DNA of 64,000 nucleotides, taken from positions 235,028 through 299,027 of the forward strand of contig CALSNM010000007.1 in assembly GCA_943787725.1 (NCBI GenBank), read 5' to 3'. Below, in pieces: positions 26,671 through 35,632 of this stretch. The stretch's first letter is position 1; each line of letters opens with the position of its first letter. Origin of the DNA: an uncultured Flavobacteriales bacterium. Lineage in GTDB: Bacteria; Bacteroidota; Bacteroidia; Flavobacteriales_D; Parvicellaceae. The translations under genes and the position numbers were made by a program. The notes beneath the pieces were generated by a model. It was not told the DNA's origin and made no database searches. It was given only the letters and a program-made list of their open reading frames with translations.

Positions 26671-27462
26671 TCAATCTAAAGACAGTGCCGTCAAACTCTT
26701 TAAACCAGTTGCCATCTTTTTGAAATAAAAGGCTAGAGATGTTTCCTCCAATGGAATATCTACTGGTATAGTTAAGGTTATCGGAATGTCAGCAACTATT
26801 GGCATCGCTTCTCCAAAAGTAACAGTTGCTTTTGTATGCAATGGTATCCTGATTGGAACCATTAAATCCACCGGAATTTTCATAGACAACCCAACGGGCA
26901 GTGTATCTACAATTAATAAATCCACAGGAACAACACTATTCACTTTTAAATCTTCATCAAAACCAACATACAGACTTTGCTTAACGGGTATTTTTCCTTG
27001 TATCGGAACTGAAGGACCCCTCTTACCAAAAATGGGCATCTTTACTTTTTGATTCAACGGAATGGTATCATCGACTAAAATATTTACATAATCCGTGACA
27101 GTAATGGTAGTATCAAGTCTAATATAATCTTTTACCCCGATTTTAAAGGGTATTAACATATCTTCATTGACCGGAATATTGGCTCGAAAAGGTATTTCAC
27201 TTTCCACCAACATATCAATACCTACCTCAACTTTACTGGTAATATCAATTGAGGTTTCAACTGGAATAGCTTCATCAACAGTTACCTCAGTAATAATATG
27301 TTGCTGCGCCATTTCTTCCATGGTATCGCCTATAACCTGCAACCTTCCTTCAGAAATATTTAAAGCCGTAATTAACACACCAATAATCCCAAAGTTTATA
27401 AGCAAAGTGAGAATTACCGCCAAAAAGATTCTTTTTTGAAATCGTGTTAAATTCTTAAACAT
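26671..27462 (-). CDS. Membrane-anchored protein with repeating Ile/Val-Pro segments, function unknown
   Basis: About 263 residues from ATG 27462; an in-frame TTG at 27468 is unlikely. One N-terminal membrane helix ('IFLAVILTLLINFGIIGVLI'). The remainder is a long run of 'IP', 'VP' or 'LP' dipeptides every 12-20 residues ('ESEIPFRANIPVNEDMLIPF', 'KMPIFGKRGPSVPIQGKIPV', 'VPVDLLIVDTLPVGLSMKIP'), with alternating hydrophobic residues and few cysteines or aromatics. This suggests an elongated beta-structure outside the membrane. I do not recognise a family. A -7 element (27466-27473) ends 3 bases before the ATG. Confidence 0.75.
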   Translation of the reverse strand: MFKNLTRFQKRIFLAVILTLLINFGIIGVLITALNISEGRLQVIGDTMEEMAQQHIITEVTVDEAIPVETSIDITSKVEVGIDMLVESEIPFRANIPVNEDMLIPFKIGVKDYIRLDTTITVTDYVNILVDDTIPLNQKVKMPIFGKRGPSVPIQGKIPVKQSLYVGFDEDLKVNSVVPVDLLIVDTLPVGLSMKIPVDLMVPIRIPLHTKATVTFGEAMPIVADIPITLTIPVDIPLEETSLAFYFKKMATGLKSLTALSLD

Positions 27463-27465
27463 ATA

Positions 27466-27473
27466 CAAATGTA
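27466..27473 (-). promoter_or_regulatory. -7 promoter element; predicts a leaderless or near-leaderless transcript
   Basis: Minus-strand TACATTTG ends three bases before the ATG at 27462. Transcription starting the usual few bases after the element would begin at or next to the start codon. Confidence 0.4.
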
Positions 27474-27546
27474 ATTAATTAGAAATAAAATTATTACAAA
27501 AAAAGAAACGGCTAACCCAACTCGCTGTAAAGGAGCATTTGTCTGT

Positions 27547-28392
27547 CTAATACATTAGAAAATTATAGATGCTTCCATTAATTTCTACAGAAGCTTCCCT
27601 ATCACAAGTACCATCACCAAAATCTACTGTTCTTAAATACAAATCTTCCGGCGCAATTTCAATGACTCCCTGTTTTACCCACCTGCATAAAATTGCAACT
27701 CGTAGAGCAGATGTAACTGTCATGGCATAAGGCCTTCCCTCTCTGTTTATTCCTGCTGCGGTTCCAGTGACATCATATTCATCGTCAAATATTCCCAATA
27801 ACCCTTGAGTTGCTTCTCCAATAACCCAAGTTCGAACCCTATTACTTTCATAACTGGCAACATCACCATTAGGGTATGTAATAACAGCTCCAGAAATTAC
27901 AATTGTAAAATAAGTTTGATTATCAGCATTTAAACCATTATTCGTAACCGTTTTAACTCCTTCTACCTTATAATCATTTACATAATAATCATCGGTTTGT
28001 ATTGAAATCACTGTCCCTGCATCTCTGTAATAGCCCGTTGTTGTTGCTATAACTTTACCCCTTCTTTCAATACCATAGGCATCTTCACAGTTTACCGTTC
28101 CAAAATCAATAGTTACAGTTTTTGGGAAAGTTGTATCCCCAATAGGAGGAGTTAACGTCACTGTGGCGCATGCATTATAAATACTGGACAAATTCAGACC
28201 TGCCTTCTCTAACCCATTCTCCTTCATCGCATCTTCAGTAACTTTAAAAGCATCGTTAAAAACCATCTCCGCAATTGCATTATCTTGACTCGTAACAGTT
28301 GATTTGTTCAACTTTCTTTTCTTACAAGAAATCGTTCCAAAAGCTGTAAAAAGTATGGTTAAAACAAAAATTATATTTGTGGTTTTTTTCAT
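27547..28392 (-). CDS. Lipoprotein of unknown function
   Basis: 281 residues from ATG 28392. The N-terminus 'MKKTTNIIFVLTILFTAFGT' followed by 'ISCKKRK' contains a lipobox cysteine near residue 23. The mature part is beta-strand-rich, with 'TVTLTPPIGDTTFPKTVTID', 'FGTVNCEDAYGIERRGKVIA' and 'NRVRTWVIGEATQGLL', and a near-terminal 'VDFGDGTCDREASVEINGS'. An upstream TTG at 28413 is unlikely. I cannot name a family. It lies between two other minus-strand genes and may be surface-exposed. Confidence 0.75.
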   Translation of the reverse strand: MKKTTNIIFVLTILFTAFGTISCKKRKLNKSTVTSQDNAIAEMVFNDAFKVTEDAMKENGLEKAGLNLSSIYNACATVTLTPPIGDTTFPKTVTIDFGTVNCEDAYGIERRGKVIATTTGYYRDAGTVISIQTDDYYVNDYKVEGVKTVTNNGLNADNQTYFTIVISGAVITYPNGDVASYESNRVRTWVIGEATQGLLGIFDDEYDVTGTAAGINREGRPYAMTVTSALRVAILCRWVKQGVIEIAPEDLYLRTVDFGDGTCDREASVEINGSIYNFLMY

Positions 28393-28430
28393 AAAAAAAA
28401 TAAATGTAAACAAAAAAAAGAATAAACTAA

Positions 28431-29045
28431 TTACTCGTAGAAATGCATTTCTGTTAAGTACTTGAAAACCGGCTGAGTAAGCAAATAATTGACATCCTTT
28501 TTCCCCTTTATTGCTGACCTAATAAAACTAGCAGATATTTTCATGACAGGAACATCATCACACATAATTACATTTTGATGCTTCCGCAATCCATTGTCTA
28601 CTTCTACTCTGGCTAAAGTCGCTTCTTTCTCCTGTTCCGTCAAAACCCTAGGATAAACATAAATCCGATTATTATTAAGAATATCCTCGTAATTTTTCCA
28701 CTTATGAAATGTTCTCAAATTATCCTCTCCCATGATTAATGCAAAACTATAATCTGGGTATCTTTCATTAATATGCGCCAGGGTATTACTTGTAAAAGAA
28801 GGTATGGGTAAGCTAAATTCTATATCAGAGGCTTTTAATTTAGGATTATCTTCAATTGCCACTCTTACTAAAGCTAATCGATGATAATCTTGAAGTAAGG
28901 AATCTTTTTTCTTCAATGGGTTTTGAGGAGAAACGACCAACCAGACCTCATCTAATTCAGTATAGTTTGCCAAGTGATTTGCAATAACCAAATGTCCAAC
29001 ATGAATTGGGTTATACGTTCCAAAAAACAAACCAATCTTCTTCAT
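28431..29045 (-). CDS. nadD: Nicotinate-nucleotide adenylyltransferase
   Basis: 204 residues. It transfers AMP from ATP to nicotinic acid mononucleotide in NAD synthesis. The nucleotidyltransferase motif 'LFFGTYNPIHVGHLVIA' is at the start and 'KISASFIRSAIKGKKDVNYL' near the end, both standard for NadD. Last gene of the yicC-gmk-nadD minus-strand operon; it starts 3 bases after gmk ends. The same gene order is common in Bacteroidota. Confidence 0.96.
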   Translation of the reverse strand: MKKIGLFFGTYNPIHVGHLVIANHLANYTELDEVWLVVSPQNPLKKKDSLLQDYHRLALVRVAIEDNPKLKASDIEFSLPIPSFTSNTLAHINERYPDYSFALIMGEDNLRTFHKWKNYEDILNNNRIYVYPRVLTEQEKEATLARVEVDNGLRKHQNVIMCDDVPVMKISASFIRSAIKGKKDVNYLLTQPVFKYLTEMHFYE

Positions 29046-29048
29046 CTT

Positions 29049-29618
29049 TTACAATTTTAAAAATTCGGCCACCACTGTTTCTGCATCTAAAAAAGCTTTA
29101 TTCAAATCATCATTTAATAAAATATAATCAAACTTCTCAGCATAACTCAATTCCATTTCAGCCTTACCTATCCTTCTTGCAATAGAAGCTGGGGTTTCCG
29201 TTTTTCTTGACTTCAGTCTTTCCTTTAGGTGCCAAATAGATGGTGGCTTCACAAAAATCGCCATTGCTTTATCTCCAAAATGTCGCTTGAGTGCAATTCC
29301 ACCTTCAACATCAACATCAAAAATAACGTGCTTCCCAATCTTCCAAATTCTTTGGATTTCAGCGTCTAAAGTTCCATAAAAATTGTTTTCATAAACCTCT
29401 TCCCATTCAATAAACTCTTTATTTTGAATGCGTGTTTTAAACTCATTAACTGATATGAAATAATAATCGACGCCATCCCTTTCTCCAGCTCTTTTTTCTC
29501 TACTACAAGCACTAACAGAAAACAATAAGTCATCGAATTTAGACAAAAGATGATGCACTATTGTAGTTTTACCAGCACCAGAAGGCGCACAAAATATTAT
29601 GGCTTTACCTACACTCAT
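29049..29618 (-). CDS. gmk: Guanylate kinase
   Basis: 189 residues. Phosphorylates GMP to GDP with ATP. P-loop 'APSGAGKTT' (residues 11-19), GMP-binding 'SREKRAGERDGVDYYF', and lid region 'RLKSRKTETPASIARRI'. Middle gene of the yicC-gmk-nadD operon, with 3-base gaps on each side. Confidence 0.97.
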   Translation of the reverse strand: MSVGKAIIFCAPSGAGKTTIVHHLLSKFDDLLFSVSACSREKRAGERDGVDYYFISVNEFKTRIQNKEFIEWEEVYENNFYGTLDAEIQRIWKIGKHVIFDVDVEGGIALKRHFGDKAMAIFVKPPSIWHLKERLKSRKTETPASIARRIGKAEMELSYAEKFDYILLNDDLNKAFLDAETVVAEFLKL

Positions 29619-29621
29619 TGA

Positions 29622-30494
29622 TCACATAATATTTAACGCCTGCTCTTTAATTTTTTCTAATTCATCTTTCATCTGAACAACAATTTTTTGCATTTCTGCA
29701 TGATTAGCTTTCGAACCTAATGTATTTATTTCTCTTCCGATTTCTTGTGAAATGAACCCTAATTTTTTTCCTTGTGCTTGTTCTTCGTTCATTGTCTTAA
29801 TAAAATGTTCGCAATGTGCCTTAAGCCTTACTTTTTCTTCCGTAATATCGAAGCGCTCCATATAGAATATTAATTCTTGCTCGAACCTATTTTTATCAAA
29901 ACCATCTTTAGAAACTATGTCGTCAATGTTTTTTCTAATTCTTGTCTTAATCGTTTCTATTCTTTCCGATTCAAATGGTTCCACTTGAACCAATAATGAA
30001 ATAATTTCATTAATCCTTCCTTCAACTTCCTTTTGCAAAATGTCACCTTCAGCAAGTCGAAATGAATTAAACGAAACCAGTGCTTCGTCTATTAATTTAT
30101 CAATACCACTCCATTCTCCTTCGGATAATTTTTGCTTTTCAGAACGCATAACCTCCGGCATTTTCATCAATGTTCCTAAAATGTTTTCTTCCGAAATATT
30201 CAATTCCGTTGAAACCTCTGACAACCCCTTGTAGTAATTTTTAAGTAACCCCGTATTAATAAAAAAGTTTTGTTCCCCTTCTAGTGATTCATAACTGATA
30301 CTAATATCCACCTTTCCTCTTACTACCTCTTTAGCTGCTTTACTTCGAACAAGCATTTCCTTCTGACGGTAAAGACCAGGAACTCTTAAACTGCAATCCA
30401 AAAACTTTCCATTCAACGAGCGTACCTCTACAGAGATTTTTTTATTTTCAACAACACCTTCGGCTTTTCCATAGCCAGTCATAGATTTTATCAT
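29622..30494 (-). CDS. yicC: YicC family endoribonuclease
   Basis: 290 residues. The N-terminus 'MIKSMTGYGKAEGVVENKKI' and the C-terminal DUF1732-type end ('QAQGKKLGFISQEIGREINT', 'SKANHAEMQKIVVQMKDELE') are diagnostic. E. coli YicC is an RNase acting on RNA turnover. First gene of the operon with gmk and nadD. A promoter with TTG 30535-30537, a 17-base spacer and TATTTTTG (30510-30517) lies 16 bases before the ATG. Confidence 0.95.
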   Translation of the reverse strand: MIKSMTGYGKAEGVVENKKISVEVRSLNGKFLDCSLRVPGLYRQKEMLVRSKAAKEVVRGKVDISISYESLEGEQNFFINTGLLKNYYKGLSEVSTELNISEENILGTLMKMPEVMRSEKQKLSEGEWSGIDKLIDEALVSFNSFRLAEGDILQKEVEGRINEIISLLVQVEPFESERIETIKTRIRKNIDDIVSKDGFDKNRFEQELIFYMERFDITEEKVRLKAHCEHFIKTMNEEQAQGKKLGFISQEIGREINTLGSKANHAEMQKIVVQMKDELEKIKEQALNIM

Positions 30495-30509
30495 AAATCA
30501 ACTTTTGCA

Positions 30510-30537
30510 CAAAAATAAGGAATATACGCAAGCTCAA
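30510..30537 (-). promoter_or_regulatory. Promoter of the yicC-gmk-nadD operon
   Basis: Minus strand: TTG (30535-30537), 17 bases, TATTTTTG (30510-30517), 16 bases before the yicC ATG. Confidence 0.55.
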
Positions 30538-31418
30538 CTCTTTTGGGGAATAGAAACAATGAATACTCCTAAAAAAATTATTATTCCAAATACAATTTTT
30601 TGCCAATCCATTGTTTCGCCTACTAAACAAACAGCTATTAGTGAAGTCAGAATAGGCTGAAGATAAATAAACGAACTTGCCACTGTTGGGCTAACCTTCT
30701 TCAATCCATAAATATTTAGTAAATAGGCAAAGAAGGTTGTAAACACAATTACATAAATAATCTCCAAAATAATTTTATTCGGCATAATCCAGTTAATTGA
30801 ATCAACTTGACTAAACCCAAATGGAAACACGAAAAGTAAACCAAAAGTAAAAACCCATTTAATAATAGTTATGGGAGAGTATTTAGACATTAGCGGTTTA
30901 GCTAGGATTAGATAAATTCCGTAACAGGTTGCATTTAAAAGAATTAACAAATCTCCCCAAAGACTTGATTGTTCTGCCGCACCTTTACCTCTAAACAGGA
31001 TTAGAAGCACTGCTCCTGTCAACCCTATTCCTACGCCAAAAATCTTCCTTAAGGACAGTTTCTCCTTTAACATAACTGTGGCCAAAATCAACACCAATAT
31101 TGGGTTGGTAACCATAATAATTGACGCATTAATTGTTGAAGTATGGTGCAAACCTTCAAAAAACAACAATTGATTAGCAGCAACTCCAAACAAACCACAT
31201 ATTGCGAACATAAAATAATCCTTTTTTTCAATCTTTTCCTTTTTTGTAAAAAAGGAAACAATCCAAAAAAGAAAAACAGCTCCAACAACTCTAAATAAAA
31301 TAAACGAAAATGCCAGAAGATATCCCTCTTCCATTACATCTTTTGCTAAACCATAATTAACTGCATAAATTAGGTTCGCAAAAAACAGCGCTATTAATGG
31401 AACAAATGCTTTAGGCAT
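30534..31418 (-). CDS. EamA/DMT-family membrane transporter
   Basis: About 294 residues from ATG 31418 ('MPKAFVPLIALFFANLIYAV'). Ten membrane helices in two EamA repeats are visible, including 'TSTINASIIMVTNPILVLIL', 'CYGIYLILAKPLMSKYSP' and 'VASSFIYLQPILTSLIAVCL'. The substrate cannot be told; relatives export amino acids or metabolites. Starting at 31481 would run into the ArsC-like gene; the chosen ATG overlaps it by 8 bases, so the two are probably coupled. The 3' end covers the -33 element of the yicC promoter. Confidence 0.9.
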   Translation of the reverse strand: MPKAFVPLIALFFANLIYAVNYGLAKDVMEEGYLLAFSFILFRVVGAVFLFWIVSFFTKKEKIEKKDYFMFAICGLFGVAANQLLFFEGLHHTSTINASIIMVTNPILVLILATVMLKEKLSLRKIFGVGIGLTGAVLLILFRGKGAAEQSSLWGDLLILLNATCYGIYLILAKPLMSKYSPITIIKWVFTFGLLFVFPFGFSQVDSINWIMPNKIILEIIYVIVFTTFFAYLLNIYGLKKVSPTVASSFIYLQPILTSLIAVCLVGETMDWQKIVFGIIIFLGVFIVSIPQKS

Positions 31419-31764
31419 TAATGTTCTCCTTTGCTGATGCGACAACTTTTTTAGAATTACCCACAAATATTTTATCGTCAAAAATAATTACAGGTCGCTT
31501 AAGGAAGGTGTATTCTTCTAAAATTAAGGCTTTATAATCCGACTCAGACAACCTACTTTCTTTCAGTCCCATAGACTTATATTTCATTGCTCTTCGACTA
31601 AAAAGAGAATCGTAAGACCCTGCAAGGCGATACATTTCTTCAATTTGTGGTACTGTAATTTTTTCTGTTTTAATATTTTGTTGTTCCCAAGAATCGTCCA
31701 TTCCTAACTCTTTTATTATACGAGCACATGAAGAGCAACTATCTAAAAAGTATATTTTTTTCAT
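31411..31764 (-). CDS. ArsC/Spx-like thioredoxin-fold protein
   Basis: 117 residues from ATG 31764 ('MKKIYFLDSCSSCARIIKEL'). A Cys-Ser-Ser-Cys pair sits at the start of the first helix, as in the ArsC/Spx/YffB family, followed by 'LFSRRAMKYKSMGLKESRLS' and the later 'LKRPVIIFDDKIFVG', the typical cis-proline strand. It could be an arsenate-reductase-like or Spx-like redox protein; no arsenic-resistance genes are nearby, and Bacteroidota members of this type are not characterised. Overlaps the EamA gene by 8 bases. Confidence 0.85.
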   Translation of the reverse strand: MKKIYFLDSCSSCARIIKELGMDDSWEQQNIKTEKITVPQIEEMYRLAGSYDSLFSRRAMKYKSMGLKESRLSESDYKALILEEYTFLKRPVIIFDDKIFVGNSKKVVASAKENINA

Positions 31765-31855
31765 CTTATTCAATAAATATTATATGCAATGTTACGAAAG
31801 TATTAATTTGCAACTTGAAATCGCTTATGTCAAATTAACGATATTATTTTTTCTG

Positions 31856-34132
31856 ATGAATTTAAGGAAGAGTAAATACTTCATTTGGACAATTATTCTT
31901 TTTGTTTCAACTTCATTACCGTCAATAGTAGAGGTATTCAGTAGCTGGAATTCTCAACTGACATTTAAACAAGAAGAAACCCAAATATTAAAACATTTCA
32001 TCAAATATGAAGTTGTTTTTTCATTTTGGGCTACGATTATCATGCTGCCTATTCTTATAAAGAATGTTCGTAAATATTACTTACTATTCTTAGGCCTAAC
32101 CATTTTTCCAATTAATCTCTTTTATTTTATCCATGTTATACTATTTGGAGCTAGTCCAAATTCTGCAACATTGTTCTCGATATTTTCTACCAACCGCAAA
32201 GAATCATGGGAATTCTCCTCTGATTACATTTCCTTCTCTATTATTATAATTATCCTTCTTTACCCTGTGGTATTTTATTTAGTATATAAACTATTATCTA
32301 GGCTTTCATTTTTTAGGTCTTTTCATATTGCATTGGTTACTATTATGATAATATTTACTTCTTTTGGATTCCTTAAGTTTACGAAAAGACTTGGCCCAAT
32401 TTCTTTCAAAAATATTCCTATTGTTGAAATTGGAAAGTCTTACCAAACGTTTAGGGAAGAACAAAGGTTAATTGACCAAATGATGGCTAGCAATTACAAA
32501 TTTAAAACTATTGTTAACGACCAACCCAAAGAACCCGAAACACATGTAATTATAATTGGAGAATCCACTAGTAGACACCATATGGGAATTTATGGCTATT
32601 GGAGAAATACAACACCTCTGTTGACCGAACATAAAGACGAATTTATTTTTTTCGACAGTGTTACAACTCCAAATGCTCATACTGTTCCGGCTCTGACCAA
32701 AGCTTTCTCAATTGAAAAAACCCCAGCGACTTTAATGGATCTTCTTAGTCAGGCTAAGGTTGAAACGCATTGGATAAGTAATCAAGCTGTTGTTGGAGAA
32801 AACGAAACTCCTATCTATCTTTTCGCTAGCAGAACAGACACTAAAACTTTTGTTAATTCCGGAGGGTACGGAAAACAATTTGATATTAATGTATTACCAG
32901 AACTTCAGAAAATTGTAAAAGAATCATCCGGAAAAAGAGTTGTTTTCATTCACCTGCTTGGAACACACCTATCATATAAAGAAAGGTATCCAGAAAACTT
33001 CAACACGTTTAAAAACTTTCCAAAAAAACAAAAAAAGGACCTTAATTCCATTCAACAAAACTTTATAAACCAATATGATAATGCTAACAAATACAATGAT
33101 TTTATTATTAGCAGCATTGTAAAAGAAATTCAAAAATTGGACCATCGTGCTACGGTAACCTATTTTTCAGATCATGGAGATGAAGTTTATGATATGCGGA
33201 ATTTCCATGGTCATTCTGATGTGCTACAATCTCATTATATGACAGATGTCCCTTTTGTTTTCTGGAGTAACTCAAAATACAAGGAAAATAATCTAGACCT
33301 CATTAAAAGATTAAAAACAGCAAAATCAAAATCATTTTCACTTCAAAATTTCTCTCATTTTGCTCAAGACATAATAGGTGTGAAATGTGAAGACTATATT
33401 GAAAATAAAAGCATAGCAAGTTCTGTATATTTAAATAAGCCGAAAAAGCAACTAGAGACAGTTATTGCGAAAACAACTAACGACATTCCAAATTTTGGTA
33501 TTTGGGTACATCGAGTTAACGGAATAGATCGCTTAAATGAGGTAAAAAACATGTTCTCTGGATTCGAAATAGACTTGGTCTACAACCTACAAAACAACTA
33601 TTTTGATGTGAATCATCCACCTGCTGAATCTATCAAATTATCCCTATCAAGTTTGATCAATAATCTAGAAAACCCTGCTGAAAAACATTATTGGTTAGAC
33701 TTAAAAAATATAAACAAACAAAACTGTGAATCTGCTTTGAAAAGACTAGTTGAATTATCGAATTTACATGATATTCGTAAAAATTTTATACTCGAGTCAA
33801 AATGTTTAGATTGTCTGCAAAGATTTAGTGAAGAAGGTTTTTTTACATCCAAATATTTGCCTTTCTATCATCAAATGGCTGAATCTGAAATGAACTACTT
33901 AATTTTTACTTTATCGGATAGTTTAAACCATTTATCTGTTTCTGCTATATCACAAGAAAGGGGTGCATTATCAATATTAAATTCAAAATTTAATACCTGT
34001 GACAAATTAGTTTGGGATCTTTCGCTAGACTGGAAAGAAGAATCAAGCAGAAAAGAGGCAAAAGAAATTTTAAAAGACAACCCTTCTATTAAAGTTCTGT
34101 TGGTTAGGTATGAGACTCCCTCATATAGATAA
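31856..34132 (+). CDS. Phosphoethanolamine-transferase-type sulfatase-fold protein with a C-terminal phosphodiesterase-like domain
   Basis: About 758 residues from ATG 31856; an earlier ATG at 31784 would add 24. The N-terminus has about five membrane helices. The periplasmic catalytic part starts at 'HVIIIGESTSRHHMGIYGYW', where the Thr after GES is the expected nucleophile, and continues to 'ATVTYFSDHGDEVYDMRNFH'; these are EptA-family metal and nucleophile motifs. After about residue 500 comes an extra domain of about 250 residues: 'FGIWVHRVNGIDRLNEVKNM', 'FEIDLVYN', 'YFDVNHPP', 'HYWLDLKNIN'. The 'HR...EIDL...NHPP' pattern resembles PLC/GDPD-like barrels and the menorin (FAM151/DUF2181) family. 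The first half would modify lipid A; the role of the second is unknown. Confidence 0.85.
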   Translation: MNLRKSKYFIWTIILFVSTSLPSIVEVFSSWNSQLTFKQEETQILKHFIKYEVVFSFWATIIMLPILIKNVRKYYLLFLGLTIFPINLFYFIHVILFGASPNSATLFSIFSTNRKESWEFSSDYISFSIIIIILLYPVVFYLVYKLLSRLSFFRSFHIALVTIMIIFTSFGFLKFTKRLGPISFKNIPIVEIGKSYQTFREEQRLIDQMMASNYKFKTIVNDQPKEPETHVIIIGESTSRHHMGIYGYWRNTTPLLTEHKDEFIFFDSVTTPNAHTVPALTKAFSIEKTPATLMDLLSQAKVETHWISNQAVVGENETPIYLFASRTDTKTFVNSGGYGKQFDINVLPELQKIVKESSGKRVVFIHLLGTHLSYKERYPENFNTFKNFPKKQKKDLNSIQQNFINQYDNANKYNDFIISSIVKEIQKLDHRATVTYFSDHGDEVYDMRNFHGHSDVLQSHYMTDVPFVFWSNSKYKENNLDLIKRLKTAKSKSFSLQNFSHFAQDIIGVKCEDYIENKSIASSVYLNKPKKQLETVIAKTTNDIPNFGIWVHRVNGIDRLNEVKNMFSGFEIDLVYNLQNNYFDVNHPPAESIKLSLSSLINNLENPAEKHYWLDLKNINKQNCESALKRLVELSNLHDIRKNFILESKCLDCLQRFSEEGFFTSKYLPFYHQMAESEMNYLIFTLSDSLNHLSVSAISQERGALSILNSKFNTCDKLVWDLSLDWKEESSRKEAKEILKDNPSIKVLLVRYETPSYR

Positions 34133-34296
34133 TAAGCTATTCATTAAGCTTACTATTAATAAATAAGTGGTCCCTTGGTGAAATCGACATTTACCACTAT
34201 TTCATTATATATTGCCTAAGTAAACTTACTTGAACAAAGCACAAGTTTCAAGAATAAACTTAAATTCGTGTTTCATTTTTTCTTAAACCATACAAT

Positions 34297-35436
34297 ATGA
34301 AATTCGGAACTAAAGCCATCCATGAGGGAGTTTCTCCAGATAGTGCAACAGGTGCTATCATGACACCTATTTACCAAACATCTACTTACGTTCAAGAAGG
34401 AGTTGGAAACCACAAAGGATTTGAATATTCAAGAACATCAAACCCAACAAGATCGGCATTGCAAGCTAATATTGCTGCAATCGAAAATGGCAAGTATGGA
34501 GCTGCTTTTGGTTCGGGACTAGCAGCAATTGATTGTGTAATAAAAATGCTTAGTCCAGGTGATGAGGTGATTTCTACAAATGATTTATACGGTGGTACTT
34601 TTCGTATTTTCAAAACAATATTTGAGAAATATGATATTAAATTTCACTTTGTTCCGATGGGAAATACGTCAGCAGTAGAAGAAAAACTAAATGAAAACAC
34701 GAAACTAATATGGGTGGAAACTCCTACTAACCCAACCATGAAAGTTATTGATATTATTGCTTTGGGAAAAATAGCAAAATCAAACAATATTCTTTTAGCT
34801 GTTGACAATACTTTTGCCACCCCTTACTTGCAAACACCTTTAGATTTAGGAGCTGATATTGTAATGCATTCAGCAACAAAATATTTAGGGGGTCATTCAG
34901 ATACAGTAATGGGGATCTTAATAGTTAAGAATGATAAATTAGCTAAAGAAATGTATCGTATCCAAAATAGCAGTGGTGCTATTTGTGGACCAATGGACTG
35001 TTTTCTAGTTCTAAGAGGAATAAAAACCTTGCATTTAAGAATGAGAGAGCACTGTAAAAATGGGAAAGAAATTGCTAAGTTTTTAGTAAAGCACCCAAAA
35101 GTTGATAAGGTTTATTGGCCCGGTTTACCTTCTCATCCAAATCATAAAGTAGCCAAAAGCCAGATGAAAGACTTTGGCGGAATGGTCTCTTTTACTACTG
35201 TTGGTGATAAATTGGAAGATGCTTTGGGAATTGTAAAAAAAGTCAAATTATTTTCATTAGCAGAGTCACTAGGAGGTGTAGAATCTCTTATTGGTCATCC
35301 TTCAACTATGACACATGCAGCTATTCCAAAAAACGAGAGAACAATAGCTGGCATTGCAGACTCTCTAATCCGATTGAGCGTTGGGATTGAAGATGCTGAA
35401 GATTTGATAGCAGATTTGGAACAAGCTTTAAGTTAA
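34297..35436 (+). CDS. Cystathionine gamma-synthase/lyase (PLP-dependent)
   Basis: 379 residues, classical length for this family. PLP lysine K195 in 'MHSATKYLGGHSD'; 'FEYSRTSNPTRSALQANIAA', 'FGSGLAAIDCVIKML', 'WVETPTNPTMKVIDI' and 'LAESLGGVESLIGHPSTMTH' are all family motifs. Synthase (MetB) versus lyase (MetC/CTH) activity cannot be decided by sequence alone, so no symbol is given. No other methionine genes are adjacent. Confidence 0.93.
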   Translation: MKFGTKAIHEGVSPDSATGAIMTPIYQTSTYVQEGVGNHKGFEYSRTSNPTRSALQANIAAIENGKYGAAFGSGLAAIDCVIKMLSPGDEVISTNDLYGGTFRIFKTIFEKYDIKFHFVPMGNTSAVEEKLNENTKLIWVETPTNPTMKVIDIIALGKIAKSNNILLAVDNTFATPYLQTPLDLGADIVMHSATKYLGGHSDTVMGILIVKNDKLAKEMYRIQNSSGAICGPMDCFLVLRGIKTLHLRMREHCKNGKEIAKFLVKHPKVDKVYWPGLPSHPNHKVAKSQMKDFGGMVSFTTVGDKLEDALGIVKKVKLFSLAESLGGVESLIGHPSTMTHAAIPKNERTIAGIADSLIRLSVGIEDAEDLIADLEQALS

Positions 35437-35632
35437 GCGCATTAATAAATTTGGAAGCAACTATTCCATTTAAAGTGTGTTTGTATAGAAAATCAAACAG
35501 GGTGTTTCAGGTTCCTATTGAATCACATTTGCGCTTAACCTTATGTTTTAACCGTTCGTCAATCTAATTGCTTACTTGAAACACAAAAATTGTAAATTAG
35601 TCCTCAAACAACCTAACCTAATAAATTTATAA

